A DNA stretch of 64,000 nucleotides from Sternotherus odoratus (Eukaryota > Chordata > Testudines > Kinosternidae), in contig JAVMKO010000003.1 of the NCBI GenBank assembly GCA_032164245.1, positions 94,921,890 to 94,985,889 on the forward strand, read 5' to 3'. Below, piece by piece: positions 23,343 to 34,200 of the stretch (the stretch's first letter is position 1; every line of letters starts with the position of its first letter). Under the pieces are notes generated by a model, which was not told the origin of the DNA, did no database searches, and saw only the letters and a list, made by a program, of their open reading frames with translations. The translations under genes were made by a program, and so were the position numbers.

Positions 23343-24633
23343 TACTAGTATCGCTTATACCAGTTCCCCAAATGAAATGTGCCAAGATCACTCCTAACTG
23401 ACATAGTAATGCCTGCAAAACATTTAAGCATAGACCAGTCCTCAATGAAAATGTTCCTTGAGCCTAAGAACAGGTCTGCCACAGCCTCAGCCTCCACTTA
23501 GGAAGACCTCAAAGTAGCAATACCCACATCAGCACATTGATTTCTATTGTATCGTCCATACAAAGCACTTTGTTAAAAGAACATTGGGGTTTTGAGGTGA
23601 GGCACTCAGAAGTCAGGAAATGCCAAAGTTAGTAGTAGAAACTGTGTTGAAGACCAAAATAAAATATAGGTTCCATTAAAGGAATAATAGTAATAACAGC
23701 AAAACCATTTGAAGGAGTAAAATGTACTGCAGTTTACTGAATGCACAGCAACCAATACAATAATACAACAATAAAAAATAATAATAAAAAATCATTTAGA
23801 AACATAAAAACCAAAGGAAGAGGTCTGGAATATATCTGACAAGCATATATTTACTCCATATTAATCAGATTATTATTTTTTCCTTATAGTGATAAAGACC
23901 AACCACAAAACAATAGGAACACAGACATTCCAAAGTGATTTTCAGGTGGCTGGGGCTTTGGATCCAAAAATAGAAACCTTCTAGTTGTTGCTGATTCAAG
24001 GCTGTCAACCACCGTCTGAATTAAATTAGTAATAAAGTAATTAAAACTTGGGCGGGGGCGGAATCTGCCACTAAATGAGGAGGAACCTGATGCTCTATAA
24101 GTTTCCTAGCCCAAAGGAAATAAAAGATGAAAAAGAAAGCTGAAAAGCAAAGTGAAATTTACCTACAATGAACCAGCTGATTTCTTGTGCTGGAATGTTC
24201 CATACACAAGCATCTTTGAAAAATTTTAGCAGCATACTTTACAAACAGACTACTTTGATACAAGAAAGGATATTTTCTGCTTTTGCTTTTCCTTTAGAAT
24301 CAAGTATTTCCTCCTCGCCCCCTCCCCCAAGGAAAACAGGTTATTGAAACTTCTTCATGTTTGCCAAGTTTTCCTAACATGCCTAGAAATATCAGAAAGA
24401 TGTTTCTCTCTCTTTCAAATTGAAGTAAATATTCTATGAGATTCCTTGTAGAATTAAGTTAAATTATTTGCTAACAGTATCAGTTGTTTGGAGGGTGCTC
24501 ATTGTCCATGAACCCTAGCCCAAAGAACATTATTTACAAAGAGAAAGGTTTGGGTTTTTTTAAATTGATGTGTTTTCCAAAGAAGAATGCAGATACAAAG
24601 AAATATTAGGGAAGAAATTACGCTTCTATCTCA
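23343..24633. other. No gene or classified repeat seen
   Basis: AT-rich sequence with an A-rich stretch near 23755-23815 and no recognisable element. Confidence 0.5.
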
Positions 24634-24820
24634 TAGAATATCAGAGCTGGAAGGAACCTGAGGAGATCATCTAGTCTAACCTCAAAGCAGGTCTAATCCT
24701 CAATTAAATCATCTAACAGATTTTTCCCCCATATCCCTAAATGGCCCCCTCAAGGATGGAACTCACAGTGCTGGATTTAGCAGGCCAATGCGCAAACCAC
24801 TGAGCTATTTCCCCGCCCCC
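24634..24820 (-). mobile_element. Cry I type tRNA-derived SINE, full length
   Basis: Read on the minus strand, the head carries a pol III A box (TAGCTCAGTGG, 24807-24797) and a B box (GAGTTCCATCC, 24764-24754) in a tRNA-like segment, followed by GGGGGCCATTTAGGGATATG. The tail (GACTAGATGATCTCCTCAGG, ending ATATTCTATGA) has the LINE-related 3' end used for mobilisation. This arrangement is the tortoise pol III SINE (Cry I) of cryptodiran turtles, which identifies the source lineage. It is a retroposon, not a tRNA gene. Confidence 0.9.
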
Positions 24821-25662
24821 CTCAAAATCCTAAAACAAAACACACTTGTATTGAAGAATGCTTAAAACATAATTTCATTTTAGAATGCTTTCAAACAATT
24901 TGAAACCTAATTTTAATATATTCCACTCCACATCTATTTCATAATATGAAGTACAAATCCATACCTTACTTTACACACAGCAAGGCTTGCAAGACAACAG
25001 CCCATCTGCAGAAGTCCCAAAATAGGGAGCAGACTGCCACTATTTCAGGAGAAAAGTGCCAACAGACTCAAGGAGAATTAACTGAATTGTATTGTAATTA
25101 TCCAAAGCAGACTGTCAAATCATGGCCCAGAAGTACAAGTGACCCACATTCAAGTTTCTTGAAATCTACAATTCTAAACAAAACCCATTATTTGCTGTTT
25201 GCTTAAAGCATAATTTAGGGCTGGAACATCAGACTTTTAGTCTCTAGTTCAATGTGTAGCATTCAGCATGGTATCACACTGGCCTTTTCTATTTTCCAAT
25301 GGTGAAATGATGTGTTATCTTGCTGTAGAGAGTCAAGCTCATATATCAACTCCTCAGCAGCAAAGAGAGACTTGCTGTGACATCTGCAAATTGTTAGTTT
25401 GCTAGGTATCTGGAATATAAGAAGTTTTGCAATCCTTTCTAGATTTACTTCAAGTATGAAACTTTGGTTTAGTATAACTAAACAAGTGACAGACAACTTT
25501 TAGCAAGCTCCTTAACTGGGTTAGCTATGTATATCACTGCAAGTCAAATACTTGGATATAAAATGTAAGAGGCATTCATTATTTAAATTGCAGTGATACC
25601 TCTAAGTTGAAGAGTCTAAAGAAATACACAAAAGTGAAGTCCAGGGAAGTTTGGTAGATCGC
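24821..25662. other. No gene or classified repeat seen
   Basis: An 86-codon frame at 24946-25206 lacks recognisable motifs. No repeat ends are seen. Confidence 0.5.
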
Positions 25663-25911
25663 TGCATAAAGACTGGTTCAAGAATAGCAGCTGTGTTAGT
25701 CTGTATCTGTAAAGAAAGCGAGGAATACTTGTAGCACCTTAGAGACTAACTAGTTTATTTCAGCATAAGCTTTCGTGGGCTATAGCTCACTTCATCGGAT
25801 GCATCTGATGAAGTGAACTATAGCCCACGAAAGCTTATGCTGAAATAAACTAGTTAGTCTCTAAGGTGCTACAAGTATTCCTCACTTTCTTTATGCATAA
25901 AGACTGTTCAA
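25663..25911 (-). mobile_element. PLE-type snapback insertion with near-perfect arms
   Basis: TGCATAAAGACTGGTTCAA at 25663-25681 and TGCATAAAGACTGTTCAA at 25894-25911 are the target duplication. The insert 25682-25893 is an inverted duplication: the left arm reads reversed TAGAGACTAACTAGTTTATT and the right arm reads it forward, meeting around GATGCATC at 25798-25805. On the minus strand the complete family terminus (ACAGACTAACACAGCTGC) lies at 25682-25712, while the other arm is truncated. Both arms contain hammerhead-like core motifs. Only 3' terminal sequence of the family is present, with no coding part. Confidence 0.8.
25799..25845 (+). ncRNA. Hammerhead-ribozyme-like motif in a PLE-type arm
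   Basis: The right arm has the conserved core in order: CTGATGA at 25804-25810, a self-complementary stem II region (GTGAACTATAGCCCAC), GAAA at 25829-25832, then AGC-TTAT-GCT as a three-pair stem III with a four-base loop. The minus-strand arm has the related CCGATGA and GAAA with a better stem (GTGAGCTATAGCCCAC). At the cleavage site the base after GCT is G here, whereas active hammerheads need A, C or U. Stem I pairing is weak. Hammerhead motifs are known in Penelope-like elements. Activity of this copy is doubtful. Confidence 0.5.
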
Positions 25912-25948
25912 TAAGCATAAAACATCAGAATATGAGTGAGGGAAATAA

Positions 25949-26090
25949 CTTGTTTTTTAATGAAGTAACAAAGAGTCCTGTGGCACCTTAAAGACTAACT
26001 TAAGTTTAGTCTTTAAGGTGCCACAGGACTCTTTGTCACTTCTGCAATTCCAGACTAATACAGCTACCTCTCTGATTCTTGTTTTTTAAT
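25949..26090 (+). mobile_element. Second PLE-type snapback insertion
   Basis: CTTGTTTTTTAAT at 25949-25961 recurs at 26078-26090 as a 13-bp target duplication. The insert begins with an inverted arm (CAAAGAGTCCTGTGGCACCT) and turns around at AACTTAAGTTTAG (about 25996-26008). It then repeats the arm forward and ends with the family-type terminus CAGACTAATACAGCTACCTC. The loop is very short, so the RNA or DNA would fold into an almost perfect hairpin of about 33 pairs. The hammerhead region is absent. Confidence 0.8.
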
Positions 26091-29000
26091 CTAATTTTTT
26101 TTAAATTGCCTCTCTAGTGCTAGGATGTCATTCCTACATTTATGTAGCAGTTCCTTAAATGCTGTCTTGAAGTCATGTATTTATATTTATTTATAAAACT
26201 GCATGGTTCCTAAGTCTATGAAATACAAGACATCTAAGCATAACTTGTCTTACCTGAAACTTGCATGTTTAAACAACAATTTACAATCTTGAAATGTGAA
26301 AAAAATATTTTTATGATATAACCTATTTCTTCAGCAGCAGCTGATACTTGTCAATTCAGCTTTTCCCAAATCAATGTATATGAAAAACCTTGTTCATCAC
26401 TGATTAGTATTGTAAGCTCTTGCTAATTGTTAGTTATGACAGTTTCTTAAGTGATCAAAATAAATGTTTATCACCTAGGGTTGACATCTCTTTGAACACT
26501 TCTCCTTGCCCTTTTATTCTGTATATTAAATTTGTCAAAGGCCATTGGCTGTATTATCGGCCCTGACCATGAGTTTAGAACTTGTTCCAACCTTGGGGAG
26601 AAACTAGAGTCCAGTAAGTGACAGATAGCTTGGCTTGCATTTCCAAAGTATATCCCCTATGAAAGGTATTGTTGAGTCATCTTTTCTGGAATTTTCATGG
26701 TAGCAGAGTTAGGCACATCTAGCTGAATGATGAGTGAACCTTGCAAATGAGCAGTTCAGATATTCTAGGAATCGGAAACTCAGATGCTTATCCCAAACTT
26801 TACTTACATTTTTACAGACTGGTGACTAGAATGGCAATTTCAGAAGAGAAAACATTCTTTAGATTACAAATAGTCCTGGGTTTTGGCTGTGCTAGAAAAT
26901 ATTACAATATTTTGTGATTATCACTTCCCATCCAAGCCTAAACGGGGTCATGCAGAGGTGCACGAAAATTAAGACATATACACATAAAATTTCAGAATAT
27001 TGTTAAATTTCCCAAAAAGTATTCATGATGAGGTTTGGGTTGATAATGATTTTCCTCCATTCCTAGCTGTGCTCTTTATGTCTAAAGTGCCTCTGACAGA
27101 GGGGACAGGCATCATATGACTGCAATGCTGTCTAGTTAAAATACATGGTGGAACTCTTGTACTATGAGTACCATAGTACCATAAAAGAAGACTGCTCCAC
27201 CAGCTCTTTGAAGGAAGGATGTCAGAAGGAAGGAAGGACTTTTTTATATGATAGCTTACATTTTTCAAGAAAGCAAGCATGAAAAAGGCTGCTCAAGACG
27301 TGAATTTCTGACTGAATGAGACTTCACGTTTGGTAAATCTGTAATGCTTAAGATCCAATAGACTGGACAATTGCAATTTAGGGAAACATCTTAAACAGTG
27401 GGTATATTTATCAATATTAATTGATCTTTCTTCAGCTCCTAGGAGGATTAGACAACAAAACTTTGAGGTAGAGAGTTTATTTGTATACTCCTAACACTCT
27501 TTCATCTGATTTATTTTTAGAACATATGTACATGTGCTAAGGCATCTTATTGTCATAATTCCTTATTCTAAAGAGTACAGATTTTATGCGCACTCTATTG
27601 AGTGTACTGTATAAGATGTGTGCACATATTCAGGGGATCTGAATGTTCTTTTTGTTTTATCATATCTAATATTTAGTGGCGTAGAATTGGTTCTGGCTAC
27701 CAGTACCGTATAAAATGCATATTTGGATCACATTGCTCTTGCTCTATTACAAACATTTATTTTAATATATACAAATACTATTGGACCAATATCAAATATG
27801 GATGCTTTAAAGGGATGTCTAAATCTCCTATTTGGATGTTCAAATTGGCACTTAAATGCATAAGTGGGCATTTACATACCTAAGTGTCAATTTAAGTGTC
27901 CAAATGTGTAATTTAGATGTCCTATTAAGATGTCCATGTTCAAAAATTGGGCTGACTTTCTGGCACTCTTGGCAATGTCTTTAATAGTGATTCTGCCAAT
28001 GTACCGGTTTTAATTTTACTGCACTGCACAGGGGCTTTAAAATTTTTATAGTGTTCTAAATGGGTTTTGTTTTACTTTTAGTCTTTTATGTGGTTTTGTA
28101 ATCAGGTACCAAGTTACCAAGGAAATGTCAGCACTAAAAGACGAGGTAGAATCTTTTTTAAAAAAGGAGTATGTACGATTTACCCAGAGCATCTCAGACT
28201 ATAAATTGAGGTTTGTCATATTTTTGTCTAAAGATTATAAAATCCAGTATCACAGGGTGTTGCAAGTGCAGTACCTGCAGAAGCAAAAGGGTTAAATAAG
28301 CTTTGTGTTTTATGGACCTTTAAATTGTGAGTGATGTTCTCTGTTGCACATTGTGAGTGTAGCCTGAAACAATATATGTAACATTTTTTCTAATTCTCCA
28401 TAGAATCTGAATAGGAACCTGAAAGCCCAGTAACCTCATAGGAGCAAGAGCAACATAAAAGCATCTGCCAGACACTCTAGTTAGAGTAGATGCATTAAGA
28501 TTATCCACCACTTTGGAAAATTTACAGAAACAACCACAGAGTAATGTGAGCCATTTTAAATAGGTCTCTTCACTTTATTATTTTATAAGGAAATAAAATC
28601 ATTTTTGGCCCTAAAGCCTAAAGCTTTTCCCTTCTTCCTTAAAAATGATGAGCATTCTGAAGAAATGTATCTCAGAAAAGAATGCTCGGATAAAAGATAT
28701 TCTGTGATAAAAGATGTTTGTTGAGTTGCTTTCATAACATTCCTAAAAGCAGGGGTACGTGTTTAGTTGGATTTGGGTCACTTTTCATGGTTTTAATTTA
28801 GACCAAACCAGACTTAATCTTTTATCTAGTTCTAGTACGGTAGTTCAACAGCTAGAGACCGGAGTCACGGAACTGACATTACTTGTTCATTATTGTCTGC
28901 TATTCTTAATAAATATAACGGTATTTGTGTGGTGAGTCAAATTAATGCATACAAGACTCCAGCCTTGTCTACATCTCAGTTCTTGCTTCTTTTTACACCT

Positions 29001-29098
29001 ACATTCTACCCAATATTTCTGAAGTCACTATGTGCCTCCATCTCCTAAATCCTTGGTGTCAAATCCTGTTTCTATTGATGTCAATGGGAGCTTTGTCA
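26091..29098. other. No gene seen; periodic repeat-like block at 27800-27960
   Basis: From about 27800 to 27960 the words GGATGT, CACTTAAATGCA, AAGTGTC, TTAGATGTCC recur in both orientations. This is as expected of a degraded palindromic miniature element, but no ends could be set. The rest is plain AT-rich DNA without recognisable exons. Confidence 0.4.
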
Positions 29099-29128
29099 GT
29101 GTGTGCGTGTGTGTGTGTGTGCGCGTGC
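29099..29128 (+). repeat. (GT)n microsatellite
   Basis: About 30 bases of alternating GT with GC interruptions (GTGTGCGTGTGTGTGTGTGT). Confidence 0.9.
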
Positions 29129-29394
29129 TAGTCATGCTGCTCTTTTCACTGGAACAGCTTTCTTCTTCCCATTTGTGAAATGACATCCTTCCATTATAGT
29201 AAATTTATCCTTAAGAACACAGTTTGTATAACTTCCCAACGTGAGTCTTGGCTCTGACACTGTGCTACCATTCTTGTAGCTGAACCTTCTTTGTTCAGGA
29301 TGTCTAATATAGATTATGAGCTATTTATGAAGAAGATTGTCTTCCTACAGGTTTGTTAATCCCATTTAGGCTTGCAGAAGGATGCATTCTCCTC

Positions 29395-29830
29395 CTTTTC
29401 TTCTTCTTCTAGCTGTAGTCCCCTCTATATGGGGTTAGATCTCAGAGTCCTCCTTCTCCATTCCTGTCTGTCTTGAATCAGTTCCTCAGAAATTCTGCAG
29501 CCAATCAAATCCTTTTACATTACATTCTCCATCTAATTTTGGGTCTCCTATTTGTTCTCTTTACCGTCCACTTCTAAAAGTTTAACACTGTTTCCTGTAT
29601 AGTCTTCTGATCTTTTCACATTCACAAGCCATCTAAGCCTGGATTCTCTCAGCATTTCTATAACTGGTACTACATTTACATTTCCTAAGTTGTTCATTCT
29701 GATCGTGGTCCATCCTTGTAACGCTAAACATCCATCTTAACATTTTCATTTTCATTGTATTCAAGGCCTGTTTCTATCTCTTCCTCAACGCCAAGCGTTC
29801 AAAGCCATACAAAAGTATGATGCATTCTTA
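29395..29830 (-). pseudogene. RTE-type LINE reverse-transcriptase C-terminal remnant
   Basis: On the minus strand, frames broken by stops and shifts read in order as recognisable pieces of the C-terminal end of an RTE/BovB-like retrotransposon protein. First comes MDHDQNEQLRKC, then RNAERIQA with a LRWL-like stretch. A glycine-arginine rich part and WMENVM-like text follow, and finally DRQEWRRRTLRSNP at about 29490-29435. The last motif corresponds to the family's DRxEWRRRTR ending. It encodes nothing usable and is an old insertion. Boundaries are approximate. Confidence 0.7.
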
Positions 29831-30020
29831 AATAATAAACAGAAGACAGAAAAAGATGTCAATGCTTCAAGTGCGTCAAACTCTGAGAATTAGTATTCAG
29901 CATGCTCCTAGGTCACACACAGTACACACTTAATGTTGCAGATATTATTTGTATAATCCTTAGCTCATTCAAATATATTTTTTACATCCAGTCTCATTTA
30001 TTCAGTTGTTAAATTGTAAA

Positions 30021-30566
30021 ATGACTACAATTGCTGGGTCATTACACTAATTAAATCTATCTCCACATGTTCGGTATCCTCACACCTTCTTGTCAACTAT
30101 CTGATATGGACCAATCTTGATTATCACTACAAAGGTTTGTTTTTTTTCTCTTGCTGATAATAGCCCATCTAAATTAAATAGCCTCTTAGAATTGGTATGG
30201 CAACTTCCACCTTAACATATTTTCTGTGAGAATACATACATACATACATAGATAGATAGATAGATATAGATATAGATATAGATATAGATATAGATATAGA
30301 TATAGATATACATACATACATATAGATATATAGATATAGATATAGATATAGATATAGATATATAGATATATATATATTATATACATATAGATATATAGAT
30401 ATATATTACCTACTGTGTGTTCCATTCTCTGCATCCAATGAAGTGGGCTATAGCCTACAAAAGCTTATGCTGAAATAAATCGGTTAGTCTCTAAGGTGCC
30501 ATAAGTACTCCTGTTCATTTTACGGATACAGACTAACACGGCTGCTACTCTGAAAGATGACTACAA
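30021..30566 (+). mobile_element. PLE-type insertion with internal microsatellite
   Basis: ATGACTACAA at 30021-30030 and 30557-30566 is the target duplication. The insert (30031-30556) contains CCTCACACCTTCTTGTCAAC, then TGATAATAGCCCATC and GCCTCTTAGAATTGGTATGG (also present at 9440-9490). It then has an expanded GATATA repeat, a decayed hammerhead-like segment (CAATGAAGTGGGCTATAGCC, then AAAAGCTTATGC) and the terminus GATACAGACTAACACGGCTG. It is the only copy here without an inverted left arm. No protein remnant is present, so family placement rests on the tail. Confidence 0.7.
30233..30409 (+). repeat. (GATA)/(GATATA)n microsatellite in the PLE-type copy
   Basis: CATA units pass into GATA and then GATATA units over about 175 bases, with TATATA interruptions. 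The same spot is a short T/A-rich bridge in the sister copy at 9490-9530, so the array grew inside this insertion. Confidence 0.92.
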
Positions 30567-30904
30567 GTATGTATAAAAATATTGTGGGTTATGAACCAGT
30601 AGAGTCCCCATCTGATCTGAAGTGCATGTACACGCTGGGTTAGTCTCCAAACTCAGCCTCTGCTGAGGCTTGCCTGTGCTGTTAATTTAACAACAAAACA
30701 AACCTCTGCTTAAACCTTCCCTTGAACTTGACTTATTCCTAGGCTTCTACCATTTTATATTCTTGAGCTAGAACTAATAGGACTCAACTGGTGCAGCAAG
30801 TCAGTAGAAATAATTGCATTTCTGAGCAGAATCAAAGCAAACCACTGTCATGCTGAGTCATCAGAAGAGCCCTGGGCCTCTAAATAGTGTACTAGTACCT
30901 GACA

Positions 30905-31225
30905 CCATCACAGTTTGTAACCTTGTGCTGTGATCTTATCAGATATCACAAGTTAAGCAGGGTCAGGCCTGCTAAATACTTTAAAGGGTGAACCTCCAAC
31001 TATAGCCGGGTAGGTGCTGCAAGAAGTGATGATAGTGACTAAGTAAAGTGGCACTCATCCATTTGAATCACTACTGAACCAGTTCCTTGGCATGGTGTTC
31101 AAGGCACAGGGAGATATAAACAAAGATCCTGCCCATTTACAGTTATTAGGGACTCCCTAGCACTTTTCTCAGGAGCAGCATTAACTGTAGTGGGCCCTGC
31201 AATTTCAGTTGGTATTTATTTTTCA
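30905..31225 (+). mobile_element. 5S-rRNA-headed SINE with Deu-like centre (AmnSINE1-like)
   Basis: The first part (30931-31025) follows 5S rRNA in order and spacing: AAGTTAAGCAGGGTCAGGCC, TAAATACTT, GTGAACCTCC and a GGTGCTGC-like end. Downstream come GGCATGGTGTTCAAGG and AGATCCTGCC...GGGACTCCCTAGCACTTTTCTC. These resemble the conserved central (Deu) domain of SINE3/AmnSINE1 elements, whose consensus includes ATTAAAAATCCCAGGGCACTT-like text. Many mismatches indicate great age. No tail or target duplication was identified. It is distinct from the younger 5S pseudogene at 37885. Confidence 0.65.
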
Positions 31226-34200
31226 ATTCCTATTTAAAATATTGTGTAGGACTGCTATGCACAATTCAACACTTGTTTCATTTCAGTGCTGGGCATTTGC
31301 ACTGTGCTTTCAGTTTAAGTTGGTTAAATGCTTTCAGATACAGTAAGGGTGCTGTTTATGATATTAAATTGTTATCACACACAAAAATCTCTCAGATGGG
31401 ATCTCAGCTTGACTGGTAATGGAAGAGACACATCAAACCTTTTGTCCAGGAGGGACTTTTCCCAGTACTGCATCCAATTAATAATAATGTTAATTGTATT
31501 ATTAAATATTAATATGCTAGTTATTCAGCCAGTTGTATAAAGTGAGATCGCCTGTTGTGAGGCACCTGCATTAAAAACAATCAAATGTGTCAAACTGGTA
31601 CTTTTTCTCCCATAGAAACTTTTCAATAGCAAAAGCATCAAAGACAGGTTCTATGTCATAATCAACTATATTTGTTTACTGGTGTGACCTTAGCGTCACT
31701 GCACCTTTCCACATAACCAGCCCATGGATATATTCACTGTTCCCTTTTTCACTTATTCAAATGTATTCCATATATTTTAATTCTCTACTGGAGCAGATAT
31801 CGATTATAAAGACAGTATGCTATGATTTTTCATAACCTCCAGGCATATTGAAGCCATTCAACACAATGTTCCTGCCCAGTTTTTGAGAGCCTGTTTCTAT
31901 GACGTTTAACCAATCATAAGCAGAGCTGGGCTAATACTCTATTTTTTCCTGCGAATATGTATTTTTAAATTTTTTTTAAGATACTCCATTACTATATTCA
32001 TATTACTTTCATGTTCATTTTCAGTCGGTATTGTAGCCAGTTTATCAAAGGAGCCATTTTTCTAAAACACCAGCTTTAAGCAAATATCATAGACTATTCA
32101 TAAAAGCCCCAATCCTTCAAAGATTTATGGATGCACTTACCTTTACACAGCATGGATAGCCCCATTTAAATCAACGGAACAACTAAAGTTAAGCATGTGC
32201 ATATGTCTTTGCAGGGTATATCTAGTTTCTGTATGTGATTGTTTCTAATAGAACTTGTGTTCCTTCTCTGACTCACTGGCATAATAGTGCATGTTATTGC
32301 TTATGTAGAAAGGACATCACCTATCCTGCTATACTGTATTTTACTTTTATGTAGTTTAACTCATGGAAGAGACTGCATTAAAATGTGTTTTGAGGGAAAA
32401 GATCTTTCTCACAAAATCCAGCCTCTCTATCTGCTTGGACTTAAGTCATAACTTTATGCTAGACATCACATCCCCTGCCACTGGTTGTAATGATAAATTC
32501 TGTATTATGACCTCATTGCAGAATCAAATTGAAGAATACAGTGGAATGCACAGGAGCCAACATTGGGCTAAACACATTATAGTTGATGACTAGAGGGAAA
32601 AGAAAATCTTTTTAAAAATATATAAAAATCAAATGGATGTATTAGTAATTGAATTTTAACATCTTCTTCTATATGCAAATGACACTTTGAAGAGCTGGAG
32701 AAAGGGGGGAAAACATTTTCTACAGAGATAAGTGATAGTATATTTAAAGGGGAGAGAAGCCTTCCAGGAGGTAAAAATAAAAATGGGAAGGAGAAAGTTG
32801 TCAGAATACTGCAAGAAAACACTGCAAAGGAAATCTTAAGTAAAAATGGATCCACATTAGATTTTCTTTTCTTGAGTTTCTCCTTGATGCTCCCAGGAGA
32901 GCGGCTCTCATCTGTGTGCTTCTGAATACATGTCTGTTGACCTCAGTGCACTCTGCTCCATGAAATGAAGCAACCAATGAGAACAAAAATGGATTCCCTT
33001 TTATCACAGATTGTCTTGTCATCTCAAGCACTTCTCCACAGACATGGTAGCACAATACCCACTAATAACTCGTCATAAGCCTTATTTTTCTCAGAAGTCT
33101 TCTCTGTCAGGAGAGTTTGCGACCAAGTTGCTATATGTTGACTAGATACTAATTAAATACGAGGGTACAGTGACAATATTAGTCTCTAAGGCATCCATTA
33201 GAACATCCCTCTCTAATACAAATATTTTTCCACAGAACACTGTATTGATCCCTTTGAAACACATAGCTACATGACTAAAGCTGGGTAGATAACAGGTTTT
33301 GTTTCACTGGAGAGTCAAAAAAAATATTATTTCAGCTCAGACAAAATATTTTGTTTGACCTAAAAATTTTGCTTTCAATTTTAAGCATTTAGTGGTTTTG
33401 ATAATTTTATTTAAAAAAAAAACTAAAGGAAATTCTGAAATGAAAAGTGGTTTCAAACTGAAAAATTGAAATGTTCCATTTTTAAACATGTGAAAATAAA
33501 TATTTTGACTTATTTTTTGGAATTAAACAGTTTGGCAAAATATTAAAAAAATTATGGTGTCACAAACTGCATTTTTCACTGAAGAAAATGTGTGAGAAAG
33601 AGACTCATTTTCCAAATCCACACCATGTCCCAGAGGCAGTGTCTCTTACATGCTTCAGTGGCCTGGTGTGAATCTGTATACAAAGTGCTTCTTTCTCCTG
33701 CGTTAGACATAATGGAAACAGAACCAGCCCATGAGCAAGCACAGCTGGTTTGCCCATAATTTGTTCAAAGGTTTTAGTTTGAAGTTGGACTTTACAACAT
33801 TGAGTCAACATTCTAATGTTAAAATTAGGAGAGGGGAAGGGAGGAAATAGTTAAGCAGTTTGAGAGATATATATATCGAGTACATGGTGTAGATGTACAA
33901 AACAAAACTAAGTATTGCCAAGGGAATCTGGATTAGTTCCCTAGGTTTGATTCACCAGTTAAGGTAGTTGGTTTGGGTTACATATTACATTATTTTTTGG
34001 AAACTGTTTATATCTTAATCTAAAGTAACATGTACCTGGACACTATTGCAAGGAACATTTTATAAAGGCATGCAATAACATGACAACAACTGCAGCCACC
34101 CCACTCTGGGCTTGTCTTAAGTCACCTCCCCCCATGTTACTCACCACTTGACTCATCAGATTGGGGGAAGAGGAATGGTACTATGCAAATACATTCACCT

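Noticed and set aside
24750..24820. tRNA gene on the minus strand
   Set aside because: A and B boxes are present, but it continues into a LINE-like SINE tail; it is a Cry I type retroposon.
25682..25893. Near-perfect palindrome as an assembly or cloning artefact
   Set aside because: It is bounded by an 18-19 bp target duplication and the arms differ at several bases, so it is a real insertion.
30186..30434. An 82-codon tyrosine/isoleucine-rich frame
   Set aside because: It is the translation of the GATATA microsatellite.
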